A stretch of DNA of 59,826 nt from an uncultured Collinsella sp. Its GTDB lineage: Bacteria > Actinomycetota > Coriobacteriia > Coriobacteriales > Coriobacteriaceae. Each line of letters opens with the position of its first letter. Positions within the stretch are counted from its first letter, which is position 1. The position numbers were made by a program, and so were the translations under genes. The notes under the pieces are model-generated. The model had not been told where the DNA came from, searched no databases, and saw only the letters and a program-made list of their open reading frames with translations. Location: positions 1-59,826 of the forward strand of contig CAUDVX010000010.1 in NCBI GenBank assembly GCA_958452935.1. Direction: 5' to 3'. Below are positions 7,380 to 14,577 of the stretch, one piece after another.

Positions 7380-8357
7380 CTACTTTGCGTCGTAGGCCTC
7401 GGCGTCCCACCAGTCGAGTTGGGCGATGTTGTCGCGAATGTGCTGGCAGCTCTTGTGGAAGCCCTCGAGCTCGTACTCGGACAGGTCGAGCGTGTAGACC
7501 TCCTCGACGCCCCCGGCGCCGATCACGCACGGCAGGGAGGTAAAGATGCCCTCCTCGCCATACTGGCCGGTCATGAGCGTGGAGGCGGAAAGCACGGCGT
7601 GCTCGTTGTGCAGCACGGCGGCGCAGACGCGCGCGGCGGAGTTGGCGACGGCGTATTCGGTGCACTGCTTGCCCTGGTAGGTCACATAGCCGCCCTTGCG
7701 CGCGAGCTCCTCGACCTCCATGTGGTCAAAGGCGTACTTGTCGGGGTTCTCGGCCTGAAGCTCGTTGAGGCTCTTGCCGGCGATGGTCGCGGCCTTAAAG
7801 GCGGCCAGCTGGCTAAAGCCGTGCTCGCCGATCATGTAGGCGTCGATGGACTTGGGGCTCACGCCGACCTTCTTGGAGATCTCGGTGCGCAGGCGGGCGG
7901 AATCCAGGCCACAGCCCGAGCCGATGATCTTCTTGGGATCGTAGCCGGTCAGATGCCACAGCTCGGTGCACACGACGTCGCAGGGGTTGGAGATGCTTAC
8001 GAAGATGCCGTCGAAGTCGGCGTCGACGATGCGCTTGGCAAAGGTGCGGGCGGCGTCGGTGGTAAAGAACAGCTCGCCGTCGCGGTTGCCGGCGGCCAGC
8101 GCGACCTTGCCGGCGGCGTTGACGATGACGTCGCAGCAGGCCAGCTCCTCGTAGTGGTCGTAGCAGTTGACGATCTTGGTGTTATACGGGACAAACGAAA
8201 GGGAGTCGCGCAGGTCCTGGACCTCGGACGTCACCTTGGCCTCGTTGATATCGCACAGGTACAGCTCGTCGGCAATGCCCTGCATGAGCAGGCTGTTGGC
8301 GACATGTGCTCCTACGTGGCCCTGGCCGACCACACCGATCTTACGCGTCTGGTACAT
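7380..8357 (-). CDS. L-lactate / L-2-hydroxyacid dehydrogenase family protein
   Basis: 325-aa NAD-dependent dehydrogenase of the lactate/malate family. Visible: Rossmann motif GQGHVGAHVA near the N-terminus, the acidic NAD-ribose residue in CDINEAKV, SNPCDVV, GSGCGLDSARLR with substrate-binding arginine, and catalytic His in IGEHGFSQ. The mobile loop that in ordinary LDH reads AGxxQKPGExR is here GKVALAAGNRDG, and EHGFSQ replaces EHGDSE; both are closer to L-2-hydroxyisocaproate dehydrogenase. It probably reduces pyruvate or a branched 2-oxoacid to regenerate NAD+. The ATG at 8357 follows AAAGGATA; the upstream in-frame extension has no family similarity. Confidence 0.85.
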   Translation of the reverse strand: MYQTRKIGVVGQGHVGAHVANSLLMQGIADELYLCDINEAKVTSEVQDLRDSLSFVPYNTKIVNCYDHYEELACCDVIVNAAGKVALAAGNRDGELFFTTDAARTFAKRIVDADFDGIFVSISNPCDVVCTELWHLTGYDPKKIIGSGCGLDSARLRTEISKKVGVSPKSIDAYMIGEHGFSQLAAFKAATIAGKSLNELQAENPDKYAFDHMEVEELARKGGYVTYQGKQCTEYAVANSAARVCAAVLHNEHAVLSASTLMTGQYGEEGIFTSLPCVIGAGGVEEVYTLDLSEYELEGFHKSCQHIRDNIAQLDWWDAEAYDAK

Positions 8358-8434
8358 ATATGTATCCTTTCGGCCGAGTTTTTCGCGTCGAACCATTGTA
8401 GCGTCCAGCTGCCACTTTGCTAGACTAAAGCGCC

Positions 8435-8465
8435 GTAGATTTTTGGGACATGCCTTAATTTCTAC
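8435..8465. repeat. Repeat family E, degenerate copy
   Basis: The 20-base core GTAGATTTTTGGGACATGCC is identical to the inverse complement of the terminator hairpin at 14531-14569, but the right arm is degenerate (TTAATTTCTAC), so only a short stem remains. It lies in the divergent gap between the dehydrogenase and metA. Confidence 0.55.
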
Positions 8466-8568
8466 TTTTGGAGTGATTTGGGCCGCTGACGGCATCGCTG
8501 GGCGATGTGCTCGCGCGGATGGGGCCGCTCGTTGTACCATAGCTGCAACTGACTCGTAAGGAGCATCC

Positions 8569-9495
8569 ATGCCCATTCGCATTCCCGACGCCCTCCCTGC
8601 CGCCGCGCAGCTCGAGAGCGAGAACATCTTTGTCATGACCGAGTACCGCGCACTGCATCAGGACATCCGTCCGCTGCGCGTGCTCATCCTCAACCTCATG
8701 CCCACCAAGATCGCCACCGAGACGCAAATCATGCGCAAGCTCTCCAACACGCCGCTGCAGGTGGAGGTGGACCTGCTGCGCACCAAGACGCACGAGGCCA
8801 CGCACGTAAGCGCCGGCCACCTGGAGACGTTCTACCGCACGTTCGACGACATCCGCGACATCCACTACGACGGCCTGATCATCACGGGCGCGCCGGTGGA
8901 ACAGATGCCGTTCGAGGAGGTCGACTACTGGCCCGAGCTCTGCCAGATTATGGATTGGTCCACCACGCACGTGCACTCCACGCTGCACATTTGTTGGGGC
9001 GCGCAGGCCGGCCTGTACCACCACTACGGTATTCAGAAGCACGATCTGCCGGCAAAGGCGAGTGGCGTATTTGAGCATTATCTGGTGAAGCCGCAAAGCC
9101 CGCTGGTCCGCGGCTTTGACGACCGTTTCTATGCCGTGCATTCGCGCAACACCGATGTGCGCCGCGAGGACGTGGAGGCCGAGCCGCAGCTTGAGGTCGT
9201 GGCCGTGTCCGACGAGGTGGGCCTGTACATCGTCAAGTCGACCGACAGCCGTCGCTTCTTTGTTTTTGGCCATCCCGAGTACGATACCGATACGCTGCGC
9301 CTGGAGTACGAGCGCGACGTGAAGCGCGGCCTCAACCCCCAGGTGCCGGCGCATTACTTCCCAGGTGACGACCCCGCAGCCGAGCCGCGCAACGTCTGGC
9401 GCAGCCAGGCTCAGCTGTTCTACACCAATTGGCTCAACTACTACGTCTACCAGACCACGCCCTACGACCTGGCCCGCGCCGGCGAGGAGCACTAG
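8569..9495 (+). CDS. metA: Homoserine O-acyltransferase MetA (predicted acetyl-CoA type)
   Basis: Activates homoserine as its O-acyl ester, the first committed step of methionine synthesis. The 308-aa length is normal for MetA. The catalytic triad is in place: C142 in HICWGAQAGLYHHYG, H235 and E237 in FGHPEYD. Residue 111 is glutamate (GAPVEQMPFEEVDYW). In this family E111 has been linked to acetyl-CoA use and G111 to succinyl-CoA use, so this enzyme should be a homoserine O-acetyltransferase despite the metA name. TAAGGAG precedes the ATG. I see no SAM riboswitch or other known methionine control element upstream. Confidence 0.93.
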   Translation: MPIRIPDALPAAAQLESENIFVMTEYRALHQDIRPLRVLILNLMPTKIATETQIMRKLSNTPLQVEVDLLRTKTHEATHVSAGHLETFYRTFDDIRDIHYDGLIITGAPVEQMPFEEVDYWPELCQIMDWSTTHVHSTLHICWGAQAGLYHHYGIQKHDLPAKASGVFEHYLVKPQSPLVRGFDDRFYAVHSRNTDVRREDVEAEPQLEVVAVSDEVGLYIVKSTDSRRFFVFGHPEYDTDTLRLEYERDVKRGLNPQVPAHYFPGDDPAAEPRNVWRSQAQLFYTNWLNYYVYQTTPYDLARAGEEH

Positions 9496-9523
9496 GCTAC
9501 GGCTGCTGCTGCGCCGGCGGCGT

Positions 9524-9648
9524 GACGAGCGTGGATATCCGGACGGACGAGCGTGGATTTTCGGACATTTACAAATCGAGCGTGGATAATCTCCCACTTT
9601 TGGCTTGAAACTAGGCTCAAAACGGGAGATTATCCACGCTCATTTTTT
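9524..9648. repeat. Repeat family C, upstream copy
   Basis: Two direct GACGAGCGTGGAT units (9524-9536, 9546-9558) precede an 18-bp hairpin, GAGCGTGGATAATCTCCC (9578-9595) / complement (9624-9641), followed by ATTTTTT. The same arrangement recurs at 10928-11044 on the other side of the nuclease-like gene. The T-tract lets this copy double as the metA terminator. The rest of the gap to 9938 holds two ATTTGGTCAG boxes (9852-9861, 9874-9883) and no gene that I can support. Confidence 0.75.
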
Positions 9649-9938
9649 AGGCATGTAGATGCCGATGGCTCGGCTAAGCGACGGTGCGTGCAGAGGCAAA
9701 GTCGCATTTGGCGTAGTCTTGAATCTCGACGGGTTTTTCTTTCTGATAATCCGATGGACCAAGGCCTCAAAATGTGGAGACAGGGACCTCTCGACAACCG
9801 CCCTACCTGCAGATATAAGACATCAGCCTAAAACGTCCAAAACCGTCAAGCATTTGGTCAGCGCCTGGACGGTATTTGGTCAGACTTCGCATGAAACCGT
9901 CTGGTACGTTTGCGCCGTTCCAAGATTTGGGAGGCGAC

Positions 9939-10901
9939 ATGGGAAACATGACGGCGAATCAAAGGCTTGCAAGTCACATTAAAGCATGCGAACAGCAGAT
10001 GAGCTGCGTGTACGCGCGCACGGCGGCGGAGGCAAAGCAGATTCAGCGGCGGGCGGAGGCGGGAAGTCTCGAAGCGGTCATGCCGGGGCTGTATACGCGT
10101 CCGGAATACTGGTCCGAGCTCAAGTTTCGGCAGCGTTATCTGCATCGGGTGCGGGCGCTTGCGCAAAAGCACCCCGACTGGACATTTTGCTCCTATACGG
10201 CGGCTGTTATCTATGGCCTTTCGGTTTCGCATGCCAATTTGACGCACATCCATATCGCCGCGATGCCGCCCCAATCGACGACGCCGGGCTCTCAGGTCAT
10301 TCGTCATCGCTATGCTCGTCAAACACGTGCCACCCAGATGGATATCGCCGTAACCGATATCGATCAAACGATTACGGATTGCTTGGTCGATGCATCGTTT
10401 GTCGAGGGACTGATCATCGCGGATTCGGCGCTCCATGAGCAACTTTTGTCGAAGGAGCATCTCGTTGAGACTGTCGACAAGCTTGGCCTGAATCGTCGCG
10501 GTGTTGTGACGGCGCGCAGGGTTGCACGATGTGCCGATGGGCTGTCGGAAAGCGGCGGCGAGTCCAAGGCGCGTGCCCTGATGATCGAGCGCGGCTGGCA
10601 GACGCCGGAGTTGCAAGTTGAGCTGTTCGACCCGGTTGAGCCGGGACGACCGTATCGCGTCGACTACTTGTGGCGCGTGGGCGACCGGCTGATTATCGGG
10701 GAGTTCGACGGATTTGTTAAAAGCGAGAAGGCGGCGGAGGAGGGCAAGCTCGCGAAGACGCAGCTCGATGAGCGCCAGCGCGAGTCGAGGCTTTCGCTGC
10801 TTGATAACTGCAAGATCGTGCGCTTGTGCTGGGATGATCTAAGGGATCCGACAAAGTTCGATCGCAAGCTCAAGGTCGCCGGCGTGCCGCGTGCGTGCTG
10901 A
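9939..10901 (+). CDS. AbiEi-like N-terminus with DUF559/Vsr-type nuclease-like C-terminus
   Basis: 320-aa protein of unknown function. The N-terminal part (AAEAKQIQRRAEAGSLEAVMPGLYTR and the segment to IYGLSV) resembles the winged-helix region of AbiEi-type antitoxins. The C-terminal third has the layout of a PD-(D/E)XK nuclease related to DUF559/Vsr: a glutamate in SGGESKAR, an aspartate in YRVDYLW and GEFDG. GGGAGG at 9929-9934 selects the ATG at 9939 over the earlier in-frame ATG at 9876. The gene stands alone between two direct copies of repeat family C. A defence or mobile-element role is plausible but unproven. Confidence 0.6.
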   Translation: MGNMTANQRLASHIKACEQQMSCVYARTAAEAKQIQRRAEAGSLEAVMPGLYTRPEYWSELKFRQRYLHRVRALAQKHPDWTFCSYTAAVIYGLSVSHANLTHIHIAAMPPQSTTPGSQVIRHRYARQTRATQMDIAVTDIDQTITDCLVDASFVEGLIIADSALHEQLLSKEHLVETVDKLGLNRRGVVTARRVARCADGLSESGGESKARALMIERGWQTPELQVELFDPVEPGRPYRVDYLWRVGDRLIIGEFDGFVKSEKAAEEGKLAKTQLDERQRESRLSLLDNCKIVRLCWDDLRDPTKFDRKLKVAGVPRAC

Positions 10902-10927
10902 GGCAGTTGCAGAGCGTTTGGCTGCAC

Positions 10928-11044
10928 AAGCGTGGAAAATCGGACGGACGAGCGTGGATTTTCGGACGCTTGTTGAATGAGCGTGGATAATCTCCCGTTT
11001 TTAGCTCGTAAGGGGGCTCAAAGTGGGAGATTTTCCACGCTCAT
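10928..11044. repeat. Repeat family C, downstream copy
   Basis: Direct AGCGTGGA-type units are followed by the hairpin GAGCGTGGATAATCTCCC (10979-10996) / GGGAGATTTTCCACGCTC (11025-11042). It is in the same orientation as the copy at 9524-9648, 1401 bp away, and also reads as a possible terminator for the nuclease-like gene. Confidence 0.75.
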
Positions 11045-11068
11045 CTTGCGGGTGCGATACAGCGGCGG

Positions 11069-11665
11069 CTAGGCGCTGACGATGTTGGGCAGTGGCAGGT
11101 CGTGGGCGTCGGTGGGAACGTGGTCGATGCGCTGTTCGTCAAAGGCGATGCCGACGATTTGGCATGTGGGCGAGAGCATGGGCAGGTAGCGGTCATAGCA
11201 GCCGCCGCCGTAGCCCAGGCGCGCGCCGGTGCGGTCGAAAGCCACGAGCGGCACGATAATCATGTCGAGAGCCTTGGCGGGCACGATGGGGAAGTGGTCG
11301 CTGTCGACGTCCGTGGCTGCGAAGGCCCGCGTAGGGTGGGCGATAAACGGGGCCTCGGACGCATCGCCGGCAGAGACTGCCCGCATGCACATGCGCTGGC
11401 CGCATGCGGCGGCGTCGCTTGCCGAGAGCATGCACGGATAGGCTACGCGCCAGCCACGCGCGACGGCCGCGGCGGCAAACGCGGCTGGGTCGACCTCGGA
11501 ACCCATCGCGGCATAGACGGCAACGGTGCGTTGGCCCGCAGCGCCGCTGGGCTCCATCAGCTCAACAAGCCGCGCGCAGATAGCGGCGGACTTTGCCGCC
11601 CGAACATCCAAATCAAGAGCATTGCGCCGGGCAATCACCGCCCGCCGCAACTCAGCCTTATCCAT
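11069..11665 (-). CDS. 5-formyltetrahydrofolate cyclo-ligase
   Basis: ATP-dependent enzyme (198 aa) that converts 5-formyl-THF to 5,10-methenyl-THF, returning this storage folate to one-carbon metabolism. Family features: an N-terminal basic helix with KAELRRAVIARRNAL, the central VAVYAAMGSEVDP, and the ATP/folate-binding GARLGYGGGCYDRYL near the C-terminus. The order and length match the family (ygfA/fau). It ends facing the nuclease-like gene and is read alone. Confidence 0.92.
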   Translation of the reverse strand: MDKAELRRAVIARRNALDLDVRAAKSAAICARLVELMEPSGAAGQRTVAVYAAMGSEVDPAAFAAAAVARGWRVAYPCMLSASDAAACGQRMCMRAVSAGDASEAPFIAHPTRAFAATDVDSDHFPIVPAKALDMIIVPLVAFDRTGARLGYGGGCYDRYLPMLSPTCQIVGIAFDEQRIDHVPTDAHDLPLPNIVSA

Positions 11666-11683
11666 CCCGGTCTCATCTCCCAG

Positions 11684-11733
11684 CCTACCAAAAAGGGACG
11701 GGTTTATTTTGGCAGGTTTTATCTGGGCAAACG
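11684..11733. repeat. Repeat family F, copy 2 (inverted)
   Basis: CCTACCAAAA (11684-11693) pairs with TTTTGGCAGG (11707-11716) and is followed by the inverse complement of the family F leader (TTTTATCTGGGCAAACG). Compared with the copy at 2159-2208 the loop is diverged while flank and stem are kept. It sits directly upstream of the cyclo-ligase gene, whose start is at 11665. Confidence 0.6.
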
Positions 11734-11810
11734 CGATATGGGCAGTAAAGCTACCGCAAATATGCCTGTGAACTGCTCCCTTTGTGGTTGTTTGGGCCTA
11801 TGCGTTAATG

Positions 11811-12140
11811 CTATAACGCCGCGGCGATCGCTTCAGTCACAAACTTATTGAGTGACTCACCCTTCTTTGCCGCTGCCAGCGCCGCTTGCTTGTGGAGCTC
11901 AGAGCCCGTTCTTACGTTGAACGACCCCTTAAAAGCCCGCTCGGGTTCCTTGCCCTTCTCGGCACAAAACTCAAGGTAATCGTCGACGGCGTCGTGGAAG
12001 CATTGCTCCACTTCTTCAGCCGTGGAGCCTTCAAATACGATTGCGTCCCTAATGCCAGTGACCATACCGGTTAGCACATGCTGTTCGGCATCGAACTCGA
12101 CTGGGGCGAAATAACCCTTGTATGCCAAAACGTTACTCAT
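11811..12140 (-). CDS. hicB: HicB-family antitoxin
   Basis: 109-aa antitoxin partner of the upstream HicA toxin. The N-terminal part has the degraded RNase-H-like HicB fold (LAYKGYFAPVEFDAEQHVLTG, then EVEQCFHDAVDDYLEFCAEKG), and the C-terminal 40 residues form a ribbon-helix-helix-like DNA-binding segment (FNVRTGSELHKQAALAAAKKG) typical of autoregulating HicB. The ATG at 12140 follows GGAGG by 5 nt; an earlier in-frame ATG at 12155 would put that site inside the gene. It overlaps the end of hicA by 8 bp, implying coupled translation from one transcript. Confidence 0.88.
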   Translation of the reverse strand: MSNVLAYKGYFAPVEFDAEQHVLTGMVTGIRDAIVFEGSTAEEVEQCFHDAVDDYLEFCAEKGKEPERAFKGSFNVRTGSELHKQAALAAAKKGESLNKFVTEAIAAAL

Positions 12141-12396
12141 GACTACCTCCGACATCTTGCAGAAATCGAACGATGTTTCGAATGGTCCCCGCTGTCAATT
12201 CGTCAGATGGATGTGGCGCGTGCATTACGAACATCCTGCCATCTGACGGCCTGTAGAAGCGAACGCGCGATCCGGATGTCTTGCCTTTGTTGTCCATTTC
12301 AAAGCCATATGAAGCCATGACTTTTAAAAAATCGGTATACCGATACGTCGAAGGGCAGCTAAGCAGTTGGGCGATGAGTTTATCGGTCCGCGTCAT
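12133..12396 (-). CDS. hicA: HicA-family mRNA interferase toxin
   Basis: 87-aa toxin of the HicA double-stranded-RNA-binding fold that cleaves mRNA when not neutralised by HicB. The helix with DFLKVMASYGFEM and the segment GKTSGSRVRFYRPSDGRMFVMHAPHPSDEL match the family; H59 in VMHAPHP is the expected catalytic histidine. It has about ten extra residues at the N-terminus compared with common HicA proteins. hicA precedes hicB, the usual order, and the pair is transcribed away from the zinc-ribbon gene at 12610. Confidence 0.87.
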   Translation of the reverse strand: MTRTDKLIAQLLSCPSTYRYTDFLKVMASYGFEMDNKGKTSGSRVRFYRPSDGRMFVMHAPHPSDELTAGTIRNIVRFLQDVGGSHE

Positions 12397-12609
12397 CCCG
12401 CCTCACATTCTGCAACTATATCCTAGTTGTAATTTAAGTCCGCTGCAAGCAACCCTACTATAGAACATGTGTACGTACAGAACAAGTGTTCGAACTACCA
12501 CGAAGATGCCTGTCCCTTTTGTGATGGTTTGGGCTGAATGTTGCGCAACAAGGGCTGCATTTTTGGGTTTACCTTCATGGTGGAAGGAATGAACCGAAAG
12601 GAGCCCGCC

Positions 12610-14265
12610 ATGTTTTGTCGCTCGTGTGGCACGCCGCTTGTCGACGACGCCCTCTTTTGTCCCGTATGCGGCGCGCCCGTAGCACCCGACCAGGTCGCGG
12701 CCACGCAGCAACCCCAGCCTGCTGCGCCCGCTCCTGGGCAATACGTGCCCGTGCAGCAGCCCGCGCGGCGCAGGCGTTCCAAGAAGCCCCTCATCGCCCT
12801 TGCCGCGGTGCTTGCCGTGGCGGCGGGTGTCGGCGGGGGAGCGCTGTTCTACTTCACCCAGATTGCGACCACTCCAATTGACGAAAAGACCTTTCCGGAC
12901 AGCGGCATGCGTGCGCTTGTCTCGACCAAGTACGACACTAACGGCGACGGCCGCATCTCACGCGACGAGGCCAAGGCGGTGACGTCGGTCGAGTTGGACG
13001 GCATCACGTCGACGCAGGGCCTGGGCAAGACATTCCCCAATATCGTTACAGTGGAGTCCGGCGACGACAAACTCGTCAACCTGGACCTTTCGGGCTGCGG
13101 CGACCTTAAGACCGTCGAGCTTAACTCGGCGAGTAATGTCACCGTCGTTAACCTGGACGGTTGCGACAACATCGAGAAGCTCGACCTCAAAAATGCCGAA
13201 AACCTTAAAAGCGTCGATCTTTCGGGCAAAAAGAAGCTCGCCACGTTGGAACTGCCGCAGGATACGAAGGTTAGCGGCATTAAGGACACACAGCTCGACG
13301 AGCTGTGGCTGCCGGTGTCCTACGAGGGTACCGATAAATCGGACCAGTACGGCGATATCTACGAGATCGAGCGTGACGAGAACGGTTACGTCACGGGCTT
13401 CACGTCTGCCGTCAAGCAAGGTGGCGGCGTAAGTTACAGCGTCGAGCACGATGAGTCGCATCGCATTTCGGAGATTGAGGAAGACCTGGCGGGCGGTTAC
13501 GAGAACGTCAACACGTTTACGTACGACGCCGACGGTAACGTCACGCGCATCGACTGCGATGCCGACATTAGCGATTCGTCGAGCACCACGACGTTTACCT
13601 ACGACGCGGACGGAAACCTGATCAACAAGACGACCCATGCGGGTTACGGTGAGAGCGCGAGCACGTATATTTATCAGGACGGCAACATGGTGACCAACAC
13701 CGATACCAGCCCGGCCAATCCTCGGACGGTCGTGTATTCGTACGGATACGACAAGGATCGCGTGACGTCCTTTACGCTGGACTGTCAGGGCGACACCGTA
13801 GGAACTACGTGGACGATTACCGCGGGCTACGAGTATGACAAGGACGGCAACATTTCGCGTATCTCGCCTGTGGCATATGACTCGCACGGCAACGATTACG
13901 GCTCGCTGAACTCGTATGCCGCCGTGGATTATTCGTACAGCAACGGAAAGCTCGACAGGATCGATTCCGAGCGCGGCGGCTATGCGGAGTTTTACTACGA
14001 CGAGCACGGCAACCTGACGTCGGTCGACGAGTATGCCGGCCGCGGTTCGGATGCCGAGTTTGAGTTTGAGCACGAGGTCGAGTACCAGCGCTACTTCTGC
14101 AGCAAGCACGAGAAGAATAAGCCGGAGGAGTGGATTCGTCTCGATGCAGAGTACGACGTCGACCAGGGTAGCTGGAGCAATGACTCCGATTATGGTCGTG
14201 AGTGCTTTGCAACCATGTACAAGCTCGATCCGCTGGCGGCCAGGCTGAACCCGTTTATCAAGTAA
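12610..14265 (+). CDS. Membrane-anchored protein: zinc ribbon, EF-hand/dockerin-like motif, leucine-rich strands, YD-like repeats
   Basis: 551-aa protein not recognised as one known family. In order: a zinc ribbon with two CxxC pairs (CRSCG, CPVCG) in the first 25 residues; a Pro/Gln/Ala linker; one transmembrane helix near residues 60-80 after RRRRSKK; a calcium-loop-like DTNGDGRISRDEA; short leucine-rich strands (LVNLDLSGCGDLKTVEL, LKSVDLSGKKKLATLEL); then about seven YD-type repeats (FTYDADGNVTRI, YEYDKDGNISRI, FYYDEHGNLTSV). The zinc ribbon should be cytoplasmic and the repeats outside. AAAGGAG at 12597-12603 selects the ATG at 12610. A terminator follows at 14281. No toxin tip or polymorphic C-terminus is seen. 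Confidence 0.7.
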   Translation: MFCRSCGTPLVDDALFCPVCGAPVAPDQVAATQQPQPAAPAPGQYVPVQQPARRRRSKKPLIALAAVLAVAAGVGGGALFYFTQIATTPIDEKTFPDSGMRALVSTKYDTNGDGRISRDEAKAVTSVELDGITSTQGLGKTFPNIVTVESGDDKLVNLDLSGCGDLKTVELNSASNVTVVNLDGCDNIEKLDLKNAENLKSVDLSGKKKLATLELPQDTKVSGIKDTQLDELWLPVSYEGTDKSDQYGDIYEIERDENGYVTGFTSAVKQGGGVSYSVEHDESHRISEIEEDLAGGYENVNTFTYDADGNVTRIDCDADISDSSSTTTFTYDADGNLINKTTHAGYGESASTYIYQDGNMVTNTDTSPANPRTVVYSYGYDKDRVTSFTLDCQGDTVGTTWTITAGYEYDKDGNISRISPVAYDSHGNDYGSLNSYAAVDYSYSNGKLDRIDSERGGYAEFYYDEHGNLTSVDEYAGRGSDAEFEFEHEVEYQRYFCSKHEKNKPEEWIRLDAEYDVDQGSWSNDSDYGRECFATMYKLDPLAARLNPFIK

Positions 14266-14280
14266 CAGCTCACTCGCAAA

Positions 14281-14315
14281 CCACCCAAAGGGACAGATGC
14301 CTTTGGGTGGTTTTT
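14281..14315 (+). terminator. Rho-independent terminator
   Basis: An 11-bp stem CCACCCAAAGG (14281-14291) / CCTTTGGGTGG (14300-14310) is followed by TTTTT. The loop region reads GGGACAGATGCC, a motif that recurs in the loops of repeat family E. Confidence 0.9.
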
Positions 14316-14343
14316 GCTGAAGGGCGGGTGTCTGCGGCGGTTT

Positions 14344-14481
14344 GTCTCGATCTGTAACAGTAACTCGGCAAAAATGGACCTAGCTGTTACAGATCGAGAC
14401 AAAAAGCCGGCGCCATTCGGAAACGTCTCGATCTGTAACATCTGGAGCCGATATTGCCGTCTAGATGTTACAGATCGAGAT
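14344..14481. repeat. Two tandem hairpins sharing arms, family D
   Basis: Hairpin 1 has a perfect 17-bp stem (14344-14360 / 14384-14400) and hairpin 2 an approximately 19-bp stem (14425-14443 / 14463-14481). Both start with GTCTCGATCTGTAACA and have unrelated loops. They lie between two terminators of convergent genes. Confidence 0.75.
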
Positions 14482-14530
14482 AAAACTGGTGGGATGGGCT
14501 GAGCTGCCCCGCCCAAGCGGCGGAAAAAGA

Positions 14531-14569
14531 AAAGGTAGATTTTTAGGCATGTCCCAAAAATCTACCTTT
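14531..14569. terminator. Bidirectional terminator, repeat family E
   Basis: A 14-bp stem AAAGGTAGATTTTT (14531-14544) / AAAAATCTACCTTT (14556-14569) with an 11-nt loop lies 9 bp past the M16 protease stop codon. A and T at the stem ends make it work on either strand. Its sequence matches the element at 8435-8465. Confidence 0.8.
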
Positions 14570-14577
14570 GCTGTGCG

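Noticed and set aside
8358..8568. SAM or T-box riboswitch upstream of metA
   Set aside because: No T-box core and no SAM-I/II core stems; only the degenerate family E repeat is visible.
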